A program made the translations under genes and the position numbers. Positions 29,765 to 39,047 of a stretch of 64,000 bases of DNA are shown piece after piece; positions within the stretch are counted from its first letter, which is position 1; every line of letters starts with the position of its first letter. The notes beneath the pieces are model-generated. The model saw nothing but the letters and a program-made list of their open reading frames with translations. It did not search any database and was not told the origin of the DNA. This stretch comes from Njordibacter sp905182035 (GTDB lineage: Bacteria > Pseudomonadota > Gammaproteobacteria > Pseudomonadales > Balneatricaceae), in NCBI RefSeq assembly GCF_047730075.1, contig NZ_CP159831.1:992001-1056000 (forward strand). The letters run 5' to 3'.

Positions 29765-31216
29765 ATGAATATGATTAACCGAGCCTTACCAGAAGTGCGT
29801 CAAGAACTCATGCGGATTGCAGGTCGCAAAGTGCCTGGTGATACGGGTAAAACGTTAGATGTGCATTACCCATACACAAATCAGGTTATTGGAACGGTCC
29901 CTAGGGCCAGTAGAGCCCAGGTGGCTGAAGCGTTTGCTATAGGTGCAGCCTACAAGTCTGAATTGACACGCTATGAACGGCAACAAATATTATTTCGTAC
30001 TGCTGTGGCACTTGATGCCAGAAAAGACGAAATTTCTGACCTCATTACACTTGAAACTGGACTTTGTAAAAAGGACTCTTTGTATGAAGTAGGGCGGGCT
30101 TATGATGTGTTTATGCTCGCCGGGCAGATGTGTATTCAGGACGACAGCCAAGTCTTTTCATGTGATCTGACTCCCCATGGTAAACAACGAAAAATATTCA
30201 CATTACGTCAGCCTTTGAGGGTAATTTCTGCAATTACACCATTTAATCATCCACTCAATATGGTGGCTCATAAGATTGCGCCAGCTATTGCAACCAATAA
30301 TTGTGTGGTTTGTAAACCGACGGAACTTACCCCTTTAACGCCATTGTTATTGGCTGATATTCTCTATGAAGCTGGTCTGCCTGTGGAAATGTTATCTATG
30401 GTCACTGGTTTGCCAGAAGACATTGGTGACGAAATGATCACCAACCAACACATAGAGCTGATTACGTTTACGGGTGGTGTGCCTGTGGGTAAATACATCG
30501 CACGAACTGCAGGATATAAGCGACATGTGCTTGAATTAGGTGGTAATTCGCCCTTGATTGTTATGGAGGACGCAGACTTGGATAAAGCTGCAGAACTTGC
30601 CGTAGCTGGAGCGACTAAAAACTCAGGCCAGCGCTGCACCGCAGTTAAACGTATTATTTGCATTGACTCAGTAGCTGATGAATTTGTGTCATTATTGGTA
30701 CAAAAAGCCCGCAAAATTAAATACGGTGACCCCATGGATCCGGATACAGACTTGGGCACAGTTATTAGTGAAGACTCGGCTAAGTTGTTTCAAAAAAGAG
30801 TTCTTGATGCCATAGACCAAGGTGCAGATTTGCTTTATGGCAATGACCGGCAAGGCGCTCTTTACTCGCCTACGGTGTTGGATAATGTGCCCTACACCTG
30901 TGAGTTAGTGCAAGAAGAAACCTTTGGGCCACCCATACCTGTGATTCGAGTTAAAGACATTGATGAGGCCATTGCCGTGGCCAATTCAACGGCGTTTGGC
31001 CTATCAGATGGCGTCTGTACCAATCGTTGGGACTACATTCAACGCTTTATCGAAGAGCTTGATACAGGTACTGTGAATATTTGGGAGGTGCCGGGCTATC
31101 GGATAGAAATGTCACCTTTTGGTGGTATTAAAGATTCGGGTATGGGCTACAAAGAAGGTGTAATTGAAGCTATGAAGAGCTACACCAACCTGAAAACCTA
31201 TTCGTTGCCTTGGTGA
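29765..31216 (+). CDS. phnY: Phosphonoacetaldehyde dehydrogenase
   Basis: The 483-residue aldehyde dehydrogenase has the NAD-binding stretch AITPFNHPLNMVAHKIAPA, the general base Glu257 in LELGGNSPL and the catalytic Cys291 in NSGQRCTAVKR. PhnY oxidises phosphonoacetaldehyde to phosphonoacetate, the substrate of PhnA. Position between phnA and phnW makes this assignment strong compared with other aldehyde dehydrogenases. Confidence 0.94.
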   Translation: MNMINRALPEVRQELMRIAGRKVPGDTGKTLDVHYPYTNQVIGTVPRASRAQVAEAFAIGAAYKSELTRYERQQILFRTAVALDARKDEISDLITLETGLCKKDSLYEVGRAYDVFMLAGQMCIQDDSQVFSCDLTPHGKQRKIFTLRQPLRVISAITPFNHPLNMVAHKIAPAIATNNCVVCKPTELTPLTPLLLADILYEAGLPVEMLSMVTGLPEDIGDEMITNQHIELITFTGGVPVGKYIARTAGYKRHVLELGGNSPLIVMEDADLDKAAELAVAGATKNSGQRCTAVKRIICIDSVADEFVSLLVQKARKIKYGDPMDPDTDLGTVISEDSAKLFQKRVLDAIDQGADLLYGNDRQGALYSPTVLDNVPYTCELVQEETFGPPIPVIRVKDIDEAIAVANSTAFGLSDGVCTNRWDYIQRFIEELDTGTVNIWEVPGYRIEMSPFGGIKDSGMGYKEGVIEAMKSYTNLKTYSLPW

Positions 31217-31259
31217 TCAAAGTCCTAGGTCATTAAAGGGCCTAGTTGGGAGTATATTT

Positions 31260-32384
31260 ATGCAGGTTGCAGACCTCAATAAGATCGAAAACCCATATTT
31301 GTTGTTAACCCCGGGTCCACTTTCTACTACCCACAGGGTGAAGCAACAAATGTTGCGGGATTGGTGCACTTGGGACAAAGATTACAATCAAATAGTTCAG
31401 CAAATACGTAACCAGTTGGTCAATCTTGCCACGGATCAGCCCGGTTATACTGCAACCCTAATGCAGGGCAGTGGCACCTTTAGTGTGGAAGCTACGATTG
31501 GCTCAGTGATACCGGCGAGTGGAAAATTAGTGGTTCTGGTCAATGGTGAATACGGCCGTAGAATCGCTCAAATTGCCAATAAGCTGGGCATTAGTACGTT
31601 AGTCATTGATAGTGGAGAGTTGGCCGCCGTTGATCCACAAGCGTTGGCTAAGGTGCTGCAGGAAGATGCACAAATTACTCATGTTGCTATGGTGCACTGT
31701 GAAACCACAACGGGCATGCTTAATCCGCTTAAAGCCATTGGAGAAATTGCTCAGGAATATGATAAAGTTTACATTGTTGATGCTATGAGTAGCTTTGGCG
31801 GTATGGTCATTGACATGGCAGAGTTACATATTGATTTTTTGATAAGTAGCGCTAACAAGTGTATTCAGGGTGTGCCTGGTTTTGGTTTTATCCTGGCTAA
31901 ACATTCAAGCATGAATTCCATAGCAGGTCTGTCACGTTCTGTTAGCCTTGATTTATATGACCAATGGCGGTGCATGGAAGATAATGTGGGCAAGTGGCGC
32001 TTCACGTCACCTACCCATGTCGTGCGTGCCTTTGCCGAAGCCCTAAAGGAACTCGATGGAGAAGGGGGTGTAGTGGCCAGGCAGCAGCGCTATGGCGAAA
32101 ACCAACGCACTCTAGTGGACGGTATGCAGCGCTTGGGCTTTGAACCTTTGCTGGATGCCCAACTACAATCATCTATCATTACCTCCTTTCATAATCCTCA
32201 ACACCCTAACTATAACTTTAATACTTTCTATGAAGTGCTAAAGGGGAAGGGCTTTGTAATTTACCCAGGCAAGGTGTCACAAGCGGACTGTTTTCGCATT
32301 GGTACCATAGGGGATGTATGGCCCAGTGACATAGATAGATTTATCGAGGCAGTTGAAACCTCGATGTATTGGAATGATGATTAG
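31260..32384 (+). CDS. phnW: 2-aminoethylphosphonate:pyruvate aminotransferase
   Basis: The 374-residue class V PLP enzyme starts with LLTPGPLSTTHRVKQQMLRD and contains MQGSGTFSVEATIG, VDAMSSFGGM and the PLP lysine Lys200 in SSANKCIQGVPG. PhnW moves the amino group of 2-aminoethylphosphonate to pyruvate, giving phosphonoacetaldehyde and alanine. With PhnY and PhnA it completes the route to acetate and phosphate. No phosphonatase gene (phnX) is present. Confidence 0.95.
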   Translation: MQVADLNKIENPYLLLTPGPLSTTHRVKQQMLRDWCTWDKDYNQIVQQIRNQLVNLATDQPGYTATLMQGSGTFSVEATIGSVIPASGKLVVLVNGEYGRRIAQIANKLGISTLVIDSGELAAVDPQALAKVLQEDAQITHVAMVHCETTTGMLNPLKAIGEIAQEYDKVYIVDAMSSFGGMVIDMAELHIDFLISSANKCIQGVPGFGFILAKHSSMNSIAGLSRSVSLDLYDQWRCMEDNVGKWRFTSPTHVVRAFAEALKELDGEGGVVARQQRYGENQRTLVDGMQRLGFEPLLDAQLQSSIITSFHNPQHPNYNFNTFYEVLKGKGFVIYPGKVSQADCFRIGTIGDVWPSDIDRFIEAVETSMYWNDD

Positions 32385-32699
32385 TTTAATTAATGACTGA
32401 TATTATTAATTTCCAATTGCAGTTTTGTATTCGTTCAATTAAGTTATGGGCTGTACGAAAGATTACTGGCGACCTTACCAGAGGCGCAGGTTGCGCTTAA
32501 AAGGTATCAAGTAAGCAGGCATGTCAGCACTATATTAACAGTATTGCTACTTTGATAGATTGTTAACAATCCCTCATTGCTACTTTGACATATTGCTGTC
32601 ATATTGTTCTGGCACAATGATTTTGGCGCATCTGGGCCTATTAATGCCGAACCTAACTTGGTTCAATGCTTTTATAAAAATAACAGTAGAGGAATAACC
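32385..32699 (+). other. Intergenic region between phnW and the ABC importer
   Basis: These 315 bases hold no gene and no clear terminator. A TTGACA occurs at 32585-32590, but no good -10 lies at 16-18 bp from it, so a separate promoter for the transporter is possible but not demonstrated. AGAGGA before 32700 is the ribosome site of the next gene. Confidence 0.4.
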
Positions 32700-34748
32700 A
32701 TGAAGACTTTCATTTATCCCGCAGCTACCTTGCTCGCTTTAGTAGTGAGTGGTGCTGCAACTGCGGCCAGTTGTCCGCCTGTCACAGTAGCTGACCCCAT
32801 GGGTGTTGGCCAAGGTGCTTTTCCACAGCAATATGAATTAGCTGAATTTGAGTCCATCGGCAGCTGTACCATGTCCTTTAACGGCAACCCTCAAGCAGCT
32901 GCACTCAATGCCCGTATTAGGGGTAATAAATCATTACCTTCACTATCTCAGCGCTTACCTTCAGAGCCATTGGTAGTAGCTCCTTACGATTCCATCGGTT
33001 CATACGGTGGAACGCTAGATGCGCTGTCGAACGCGACAGAATCAGGCACATCTGACTTTATGTCAACCCGTCACGTCAACCTCGTGCGGTATTCTGACGA
33101 TTTGACAACCATCGTTCCGATGATTGCCAAAGGTTGGGAATGGAACAACGATTTCACACAGTTGACGTTCTTCTTGCGCGATGGTCATAAGTGGTCTGAC
33201 GGCGCACCGTTCACTGCCGAAGATGTGAAGTTCTGGTATGACAACATCGCTACGGACAGTAACGTTCGTGAAAAACCAAAGGATTACGTTCTTGTTGGTG
33301 GTGAAGTTATGGATCTTGTCGTGGTTAACCCGACAACAATTCAGTTCAACCTTCCAAGCCCAAAACCGGGTCTACTATCACATTTCGCCAACCACTATGC
33401 GCAGGGCTTCCAGCCTAAGCATTTCCTTGGTCAGTTCCATCCGGACATAAATTCTGGTGCGGATGCGCTTGCGCAGTCCTACGGCTTTGAAAACGGCTAT
33501 GCTGCAATCAAAGGTTACTATGGTAACTCTGATTGGATGGATACTCCGACACCAATGTTGGCCCACCCTGATCTAGTTGCTGGTCTGCCTGCGGATACAG
33601 TTCCGACTCTGGAAAGCCATATTATCACCCGGGAAAACACGGAAGGACGTCACTTAGTTGCCAACCCTTACTTCTTCCAAGTTGATACTGCAGGCAATCA
33701 GTTGCCTTACATCAACGAGCAGGACGAGTTGTTTGTGGGTGAGCGCGAAGTTCGTCTTCTGAAGCTAGTTAACTCCGAAGTTGACTATAAGGCTCAGTCA
33801 TTGAACCTAGATTATGCGCCGCTGCTTCTTGAAAATCAGGAAAAAGGTAATTTCACAGTTGACCTAAGACCTGAGATTGCCATGAGTACCTTCTCGTTCA
33901 ATGTGACGTCGGAAGATATGGAAAAACGTAAAGTGTTTGGTGATATACGTTTCCGTCAGGCGATGTCAGTTGCAATGAACCGTGCAGAGATCAATGAAGT
34001 GGTTTACTTCGGTCTTGGTGCTCCTCAGCAGTATACTGCATTCGCGCCTTCACCTAGTTTCATAAGTGCAGAAACTGAGCAATCATACGCACAGTTCGAT
34101 CCGGATATGGCTAATGCCCTGCTGGATGAAATTGGTATGGTTGACGTAGACGGTGACGGAATGCGTGAATTGCCAAACGGTGATACGCTAGTGCTGAATA
34201 TGCAAATTGCTACGCAGGGTGGATCTCTCAAGCTGGTTGAGGTTGCGGGTCAAAACTGGCGTGATGTGGGTATCAACAACACGGTTAAAGAAGTGACAAC
34301 GGATGAGTATCGTTCTGCTGCGTCTTCGAACAGCCTTGATGTTACCTATTACGCAAAGGGTCAGCCACTTGCTGTTATCCTCGGTATTTCGGAGCTATTC
34401 CAGCCACCGTTCGATAACTACTTTAACCACACATCAGGCATGTTGTGGGGACAGTATGTTGATACAGATGGTGCTTCAGGTGTGAAACCACCTCAGTGGG
34501 TCTATGACTCAATGGCGGGTATTGATGCCTTCCAGTCTGCAATTGCTGGCTCTGACGAGTCTAATAAAATTGGTGAAGCTCTGGTTGATACGGTTGTTGA
34601 TAACCTGCTGTTCATTGGTACTGTGAAAGCAGTTGCACCAATCTATCACAGCAACAAGCTGAAGAACTTTGCTGATTTTAAAACTCAGTCCTATGCGTAC
34701 TACCGGACCTATCCGTACCGTGCGACACAGTGGTGGTTAGACGAGTAG
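32700..34748 (+). CDS. Oligopeptide-type ABC transporter, periplasmic substrate-binding protein (SBP_bac_5)
   Basis: The start at 32700 has AGAGGA in front and a Sec signal peptide (MKTFIYPAATLLALVVSGAA, cleavage near ATAA). The 682-residue product is longer than typical DppA/OppA (about 520-545). It shows family blocks GSYGGTLDALSNA, TFFLRDGHKWSDGAPFTAED and FGDIRFRQAMSVAMNRAEI. A Cys pair near the mature N-terminus (SCPP and GSCTMS) may form a disulfide. Codon use looks different from the phn genes, with more CCG and more C-ending codons. It sits after phnW, so a phosphonate-containing ligand is inferred, but the family mainly binds peptides and other large solutes. Confidence 0.88.
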   Translation: MKTFIYPAATLLALVVSGAATAASCPPVTVADPMGVGQGAFPQQYELAEFESIGSCTMSFNGNPQAAALNARIRGNKSLPSLSQRLPSEPLVVAPYDSIGSYGGTLDALSNATESGTSDFMSTRHVNLVRYSDDLTTIVPMIAKGWEWNNDFTQLTFFLRDGHKWSDGAPFTAEDVKFWYDNIATDSNVREKPKDYVLVGGEVMDLVVVNPTTIQFNLPSPKPGLLSHFANHYAQGFQPKHFLGQFHPDINSGADALAQSYGFENGYAAIKGYYGNSDWMDTPTPMLAHPDLVAGLPADTVPTLESHIITRENTEGRHLVANPYFFQVDTAGNQLPYINEQDELFVGEREVRLLKLVNSEVDYKAQSLNLDYAPLLLENQEKGNFTVDLRPEIAMSTFSFNVTSEDMEKRKVFGDIRFRQAMSVAMNRAEINEVVYFGLGAPQQYTAFAPSPSFISAETEQSYAQFDPDMANALLDEIGMVDVDGDGMRELPNGDTLVLNMQIATQGGSLKLVEVAGQNWRDVGINNTVKEVTTDEYRSAASSNSLDVTYYAKGQPLAVILGISELFQPPFDNYFNHTSGMLWGQYVDTDGASGVKPPQWVYDSMAGIDAFQSAIAGSDESNKIGEALVDTVVDNLLFIGTVKAVAPIYHSNKLKNFADFKTQSYAYYRTYPYRATQWWLDE

Positions 34749-34772
34749 CCCGGTTACTCTGAAATAACACCC

Positions 34773-34798
34773 CCGCGGGCAGCCTCGACTGCCCGCGG
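34773..34798 (+). terminator. Strong intercistronic hairpin between binding protein and permease genes
   Basis: CCGCGGGCAG and CTGCCCGCGG form a perfect 10-bp GC-rich stem with a 6-base loop, 25 bases after the stop. Only a weak T-rich stretch (TTATTTATAA) follows. It may therefore act as a partial terminator or mRNA 3' stabiliser that keeps the binding protein in excess over the permeases. A second small hairpin follows at 34811. Confidence 0.7.
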
Positions 34799-34810
34799 CT
34801 TATTTATAAA

Positions 34811-34826
34811 CGAGCTAAAAAGCTCG
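34811..34826 (+). other. Second small hairpin before permease gene
   Basis: CGAGCT and AGCTCG pair around a 4-base AAAA loop. It lies between the strong hairpin and the ribosome site of the permease gene. Confidence 0.5.
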
Positions 34827-34854
34827 AACGAATTCTCCGGGGATACAATCCAAC

Positions 34855-35859
34855 ATGTTGCAATTCTCCAAATTTTTCGCCATCAGAGCTATGCTAGCGA
34901 TCCTCACCTTAGTGATGGTGTCATTTATAGTCTTCACTCTGATGGAACTTGTTCCAGGCGATTGTGCCGAACGGTATGTGGCATTTAAGAACTCTCAAGG
35001 ATCCGTGATTACACCGGAAGACATCCAGATAGAGCGTGTCCGCTTAGGCCTAGACCAACCCTATGTTCAACGCTGGGGCTCATGGATTATCAATGCCTTT
35101 CAAGGCGAATACGGTAACAGCTGCATCCTCCGCGTCGATATCGCACAACTTTTGGGGCAAAAATTTTGGCTGAGTCTTGGCCTTTGCTTATCTGCTCTCC
35201 TGCTTGCTTACATCATTGCGATTCCTGTCGGTATCATTGCCGCAACGTCTAAAAATGCGGTTTTGAATAACTCTTTACGCCTGGTTAGCTACTTGGGTTT
35301 GGCATTGCCTAACTTTTTGTTGGCCTTGATGATTATGTTGTTTTCTACTGTTTACTTTGGTGACAGTTTGACGGGGCTATTTTCGAAGGAATACCGTGAT
35401 GCGGCCTGGTCTACGGATCGTGTGATGGACTTTTTAGGCCATGCCTGGCTTCCCATCTTTATCCTTGGCTGGTCGGCAACGGCATTTGCAATTCAAACCG
35501 TGCGGGCATTAATGTCAGACGAAATTGGTAAGCTTTATGTGACTGCAGCAGCAGCACGAGGCGTCTCTGGTAGCCGATTATTAATGCGCTATCCAGCGCG
35601 ACATGCGCTTAGTCCTATTATCAACTCGGTAGGATTTGATCTTAACCGCATATTTAACGAGCTGCCCATTGTTGCCCTCATTCTAACCCTGACTGAGGCT
35701 GGTTCTCTGCTGATTGAGGCGTTGGCTCGCTCAAACGACCAACAACTTGCTGGGGCTATCATTTTTATGCTGACGGCCAGTATTGTGGCGCTCAACTTTG
35801 TGACCGACATCATTCTTGCGCTGACTGATCCGCGTATTCGCCGCAGTATTGTAGGATAA
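34855..35859 (+). CDS. ABC transporter permease, DppB/OppB type
   Basis: The 334-residue inner-membrane protein begins with one membrane helix (SFIVFTLMELVPGD), a periplasmic domain typical of DppB, and a five-helix core with the coupling loop AAAARGVSGSRLLMRYPARHA. It would form the translocation pore with the next gene product. GGGG lies about 14 bases before the ATG, somewhat far. Its stop shares one base with the start of the next gene, showing tight coupling. Confidence 0.9.
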   Translation: MLQFSKFFAIRAMLAILTLVMVSFIVFTLMELVPGDCAERYVAFKNSQGSVITPEDIQIERVRLGLDQPYVQRWGSWIINAFQGEYGNSCILRVDIAQLLGQKFWLSLGLCLSALLLAYIIAIPVGIIAATSKNAVLNNSLRLVSYLGLALPNFLLALMIMLFSTVYFGDSLTGLFSKEYRDAAWSTDRVMDFLGHAWLPIFILGWSATAFAIQTVRALMSDEIGKLYVTAAAARGVSGSRLLMRYPARHALSPIINSVGFDLNRIFNELPIVALILTLTEAGSLLIEALARSNDQQLAGAIIFMLTASIVALNFVTDIILALTDPRIRRSIVG

Positions 35860-37013
35860 TGGACATGACCGATATTACAAATACAGCCCCGTCCACAAAT
35901 CAAAAGCTCAAAGAAGCCTATTTCACCGCATCTCAAGGGCAGCTGATCTGGCAAAGATTTAAACGTAATAAATCTGCTTTGGCGGGTGGATGGGTGCTCA
36001 TCATCCTGATACTTTCTGGTATATTTTCACCTTTTTTGACGCCTTATGACGCCACTATTGCAGGACGTGATAAGGATTACCTAAACGGCGCACCCCAAGT
36101 GCCCTCTTTTTGTGATGATAATGGCTGCTCTATCCGGCCGTTTGTTTATACCTACGAGCGAACTCGCTCCTTCAAAACCAACTTCCGCTGGGTAAGTGAA
36201 GAGAAAACTGGACTAGAGGACCGTCGCTATGTGACCTTCTTCAGTAAGGGTATGGAGTATAAGTTCCTTGGGATCAACTTTGACCGACACCTGTATGGTG
36301 TTGATAAGGGGCAGATCCATATCTTTGGCACCGACTCGACAGGCAAGGATATTTTCTCTCGGACTCTAACGGCGGTTAACACCTCGATGGCGGTGGGCAC
36401 GATTGGTGTTTTTATTGCATTCTTCTTGGCTTTAGTTATTGGTGGAGTTTCTGGGTATTACGGAGGAAAAATAGATTCCGTTCTGCAAATGATAACGGAT
36501 ACAGTAAGGACTATCCCCAATATTCCCTTGTTTATGGCATTGGCCGCATTTATCCCTGACACATGGAGTTCAGAGGAAAGATTTTTCTTTATCTCGCTTG
36601 TGCTTGGGCTGATTGGTTGGACGACATTGGCACGACGCATCCGCACGCACTTGTTAAGTGAACGAAACCAAGAATACGTTTTGGCAGCACAGCTGTGTGG
36701 AGCCTCCCCAAGTCATGTAATCCGGCGACATCTGTTGCCCAGCTTCACTAGCTATATTATCGTCGATTTAGTGATTTCCTTTCCCTACATGATTTTGTCT
36801 GAAACAGCACTTAGTTTCATTGGTCTGGGTCTGAAAGATCCTGTGAACTCGTTAGGAGTCATGTTGCAAAACGTGACCAGTGCTGATGTTTTATTAAACT
36901 ATCAGTGGTATTTTATCCCAGTCATATTTTTTATTGTTTTGGTGCTAGCGTTCGTTTTCGTAGGTGATGGTTTACGTGATGCTGCCGATCCTTATGCGGA
37001 TACTAACAAATGA
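35859..37013 (+). CDS. ABC transporter permease, DppC/OppC type with enlarged periplasmic loop
   Basis: The 384-residue protein has the OppC N-terminal segment (IWQRFKRNKSALAGGWVLI). A periplasmic insert of roughly 100 residues lies between the first and second helices and includes the Cys pair FCDDNGCS. The core then follows with GTDSTGKDIFSR and a coupling loop AAQLCGASPSHVIRRHLLPS. Typical DppC is about 300 residues, so the insert is distinctive and recalls YejE-like permeases. An alternative start is the third codon. Confidence 0.9.
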   Translation: MDMTDITNTAPSTNQKLKEAYFTASQGQLIWQRFKRNKSALAGGWVLIILILSGIFSPFLTPYDATIAGRDKDYLNGAPQVPSFCDDNGCSIRPFVYTYERTRSFKTNFRWVSEEKTGLEDRRYVTFFSKGMEYKFLGINFDRHLYGVDKGQIHIFGTDSTGKDIFSRTLTAVNTSMAVGTIGVFIAFFLALVIGGVSGYYGGKIDSVLQMITDTVRTIPNIPLFMALAAFIPDTWSSEERFFFISLVLGLIGWTTLARRIRTHLLSERNQEYVLAAQLCGASPSHVIRRHLLPSFTSYIIVDLVISFPYMILSETALSFIGLGLKDPVNSLGVMLQNVTSADVLLNYQWYFIPVIFFIVLVLAFVFVGDGLRDAADPYADTNK

Positions 37014-38011
37014 GCCGTTTACTTGATGTAGAAAACCTGACCCTTGATTTCGATACTGATGAAGGCCGTATAACTGCTGTTGATGATGTGTCATTTAGCC
37101 TAGAAGCTGGTGAGATCATGGGTTTGGTGGGTGAAAGTGGTTCTGGAAAATCAGTGACTGCTAAGGCCTTGATGAAGCTCAATGCGAGTAATGCAATATA
37201 TGGGCAAAACACTAAAATTACCTTAAATCTGGCTGATGGGCCGGTGGATATAATGTCTTTGAGGACAGCCAAAGAGTTGCAAGTTGTGCGCGGTGGAGCT
37301 ATCTCCATGATTTTTCAAGAGCCCATGGCCAGTTTTGCGCCAGCTATTACTATCGGTGCTCAAATGGTGGAACAGCTATTGATCCACACCAGCATGAGTG
37401 CCATTAAGGCTCAAGAAGTCTCTATAGAAATGCTCAATAGAGTTGGTATTTCGGATGCCAGCACCCGATTTAAGCAATATGCGTTCGAACTGTCTGGCGG
37501 TATGCGTCAAAGGGCAATGATTGCGATGGCGCTATCTACAAATCCTAAGTTACTCATTGCGGACGAACCGACAACGGCCTTGGATGTAACCATTCAAGCG
37601 CAAGTTATAGATTTAATGAAGGATCTAGTGAAAGATTTTGGTATGGGTATTGTGTTTATTACCCACGACTTGGGTGTCATTGCCCAAACTGCGGATACGG
37701 TTGCGGTCATGTACCTTGGCCGAGTGGTCGAAAAAGGCCCCGTTCGTCAGGTTATTGGTAATCCATCCCACCCATATACTCAGGGCTTAATCCAGGCCTT
37801 GCCTAGGTTAGATGATTTAGATTCTCCATTAACACCTATTCCAGGGGATATACCATCGCCTTTGGAACGTCCAAATGGCTGTGTTTTTAATACTCGCTGT
37901 AGTCGTTTTTTGGGTCCCCAGTGCAGTGTCACTATTCCAGAGTTCACTCCCATCTCCCATGACCATATGGTGGCTTGTCACATCTATCAGCAAGACCAGA
38001 AAGGAACTTGA
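37010..38011 (+). CDS. ABC transporter ATP-binding protein, DppD/OppD type
   Basis: The 333-residue ATPase has Walker A GESGSGKSV, signature LSGGMRQRAMIAMAL, Walker B LLIADEPTTALDVT and the C-terminal oligopeptide-transporter domain (GCVFNTRCSRFLGPQC) with Cys residues that can hold an iron-sulfur cluster in OppD/DppD relatives. The ATG overlaps the preceding TGA (ATGA). It would pair with the next ATPase. Confidence 0.93.
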   Translation: MSRLLDVENLTLDFDTDEGRITAVDDVSFSLEAGEIMGLVGESGSGKSVTAKALMKLNASNAIYGQNTKITLNLADGPVDIMSLRTAKELQVVRGGAISMIFQEPMASFAPAITIGAQMVEQLLIHTSMSAIKAQEVSIEMLNRVGISDASTRFKQYAFELSGGMRQRAMIAMALSTNPKLLIADEPTTALDVTIQAQVIDLMKDLVKDFGMGIVFITHDLGVIAQTADTVAVMYLGRVVEKGPVRQVIGNPSHPYTQGLIQALPRLDDLDSPLTPIPGDIPSPLERPNGCVFNTRCSRFLGPQCSVTIPEFTPISHDHMVACHIYQQDQKGT

Positions 38012-38013
38012 AA

Positions 38014-39009
38014 ATGAAGCGAGATACGTTAATTTCTGCTACCGATGTGTCTGTTCACTACCCTATTAACGGAGGTAAGCTATTTGGCCCTAAGCCAGTT
38101 GTGCGGGCGGTTGAGAACGTCACACTAAATATCACGAAGGGAAGTTTTTTTGGTTTGGTTGGCGAATCAGGTTCAGGTAAAACAACCTTAGGTAGGGCCA
38201 TGCTAAAGGCCGCACCCATCACCAGCGGCATTGTTAATTTTAATGATGGTGAGGTTAACTATAGCCTGTCTAATATGGACGCGAAAGAGCTCAAGGATTA
38301 CCGGGCTAGATCACAATTAATTTTCCAAGACCCCTATGCAGCTTTGAGCCCACGTATGACTGTCAGGGATATTATTGCTGAGCCTCTTGAGATTATGAAG
38401 CTTACTTCATCAAGAGAAGAAACAGACAGAAGAGTTCGAGAAATTGCCACTAAATGTCGCTTGAATCTTGAACACTTGCGCCGCTTTCCCCATGCCTTTT
38501 CGGGTGGTCAACGACAACGTATCTCCATCGCACGTGCGTTGGTGTCTGAGCCTAAATTTGTAGTCGCTGATGAAAGTGTTGCAGCACTTGATGTTTCCAT
38601 CCAAGCGGATGTACTCAATTTGTTGAAAGAAATTCAGCAAGAGATGGGACTGACATTTTTATTCATTAGCCATGACCTAAGTGTTGTTGCACATATTTGT
38701 GATCACGTTGCAGTGATGTATTTTGGCCGGTTAGTAGAAACAGCACCCACTCGTGAATTGTTCAACAATCCTTCTCATCCTTATACCAAGGCTTTGCTGT
38801 CTGCAATTCCTTCCCTTGATCCTGATGCAAAGAACTTGGCACAAAAATTAGAAGGTGAAATCCCATCACCTACTAATCCACCACCGGGATGTAAATTTCA
38901 AACACGTTGCCCCCACGCCATTGATATTTGCCGGCGCGATGAGCCTCAACTAGAAAAAATAGGTGAGGAACATGATGTGGCATGCCATCGCTGGCAAGAA
39001 TTGATGTAG
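38014..39009 (+). CDS. ABC transporter ATP-binding protein, DppF/OppF type
   Basis: The 331-residue ATPase starts at the ATG preceded by AAGGAA. A longer in-frame reading from 37975 would overlap the upstream gene without a ribosome site. Walker A is GESGSGKTTLG, the signature FSGGQRQRISIARAL, Walker B FVVADESVAALDVS and the C-terminal motif CKFQTRCPHAIDIC. It completes a five-gene importer: binding protein, two permeases and two ATPases. Confidence 0.93.
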   Translation: MKRDTLISATDVSVHYPINGGKLFGPKPVVRAVENVTLNITKGSFFGLVGESGSGKTTLGRAMLKAAPITSGIVNFNDGEVNYSLSNMDAKELKDYRARSQLIFQDPYAALSPRMTVRDIIAEPLEIMKLTSSREETDRRVREIATKCRLNLEHLRRFPHAFSGGQRQRISIARALVSEPKFVVADESVAALDVSIQADVLNLLKEIQQEMGLTFLFISHDLSVVAHICDHVAVMYFGRLVETAPTRELFNNPSHPYTKALLSAIPSLDPDAKNLAQKLEGEIPSPTNPPPGCKFQTRCPHAIDICRRDEPQLEKIGEEHDVACHRWQELM

Positions 39010-39047
39010 CGAATCATATACAGGCTTAAAGGGGCCTGCGGTGACAA

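Noticed and set aside
32600..32640. Sigma-54 promoter before the importer
   Set aside because: TGGCAC at 32610-32615 and the following TTGG do not have the required -24/-12 spacing.
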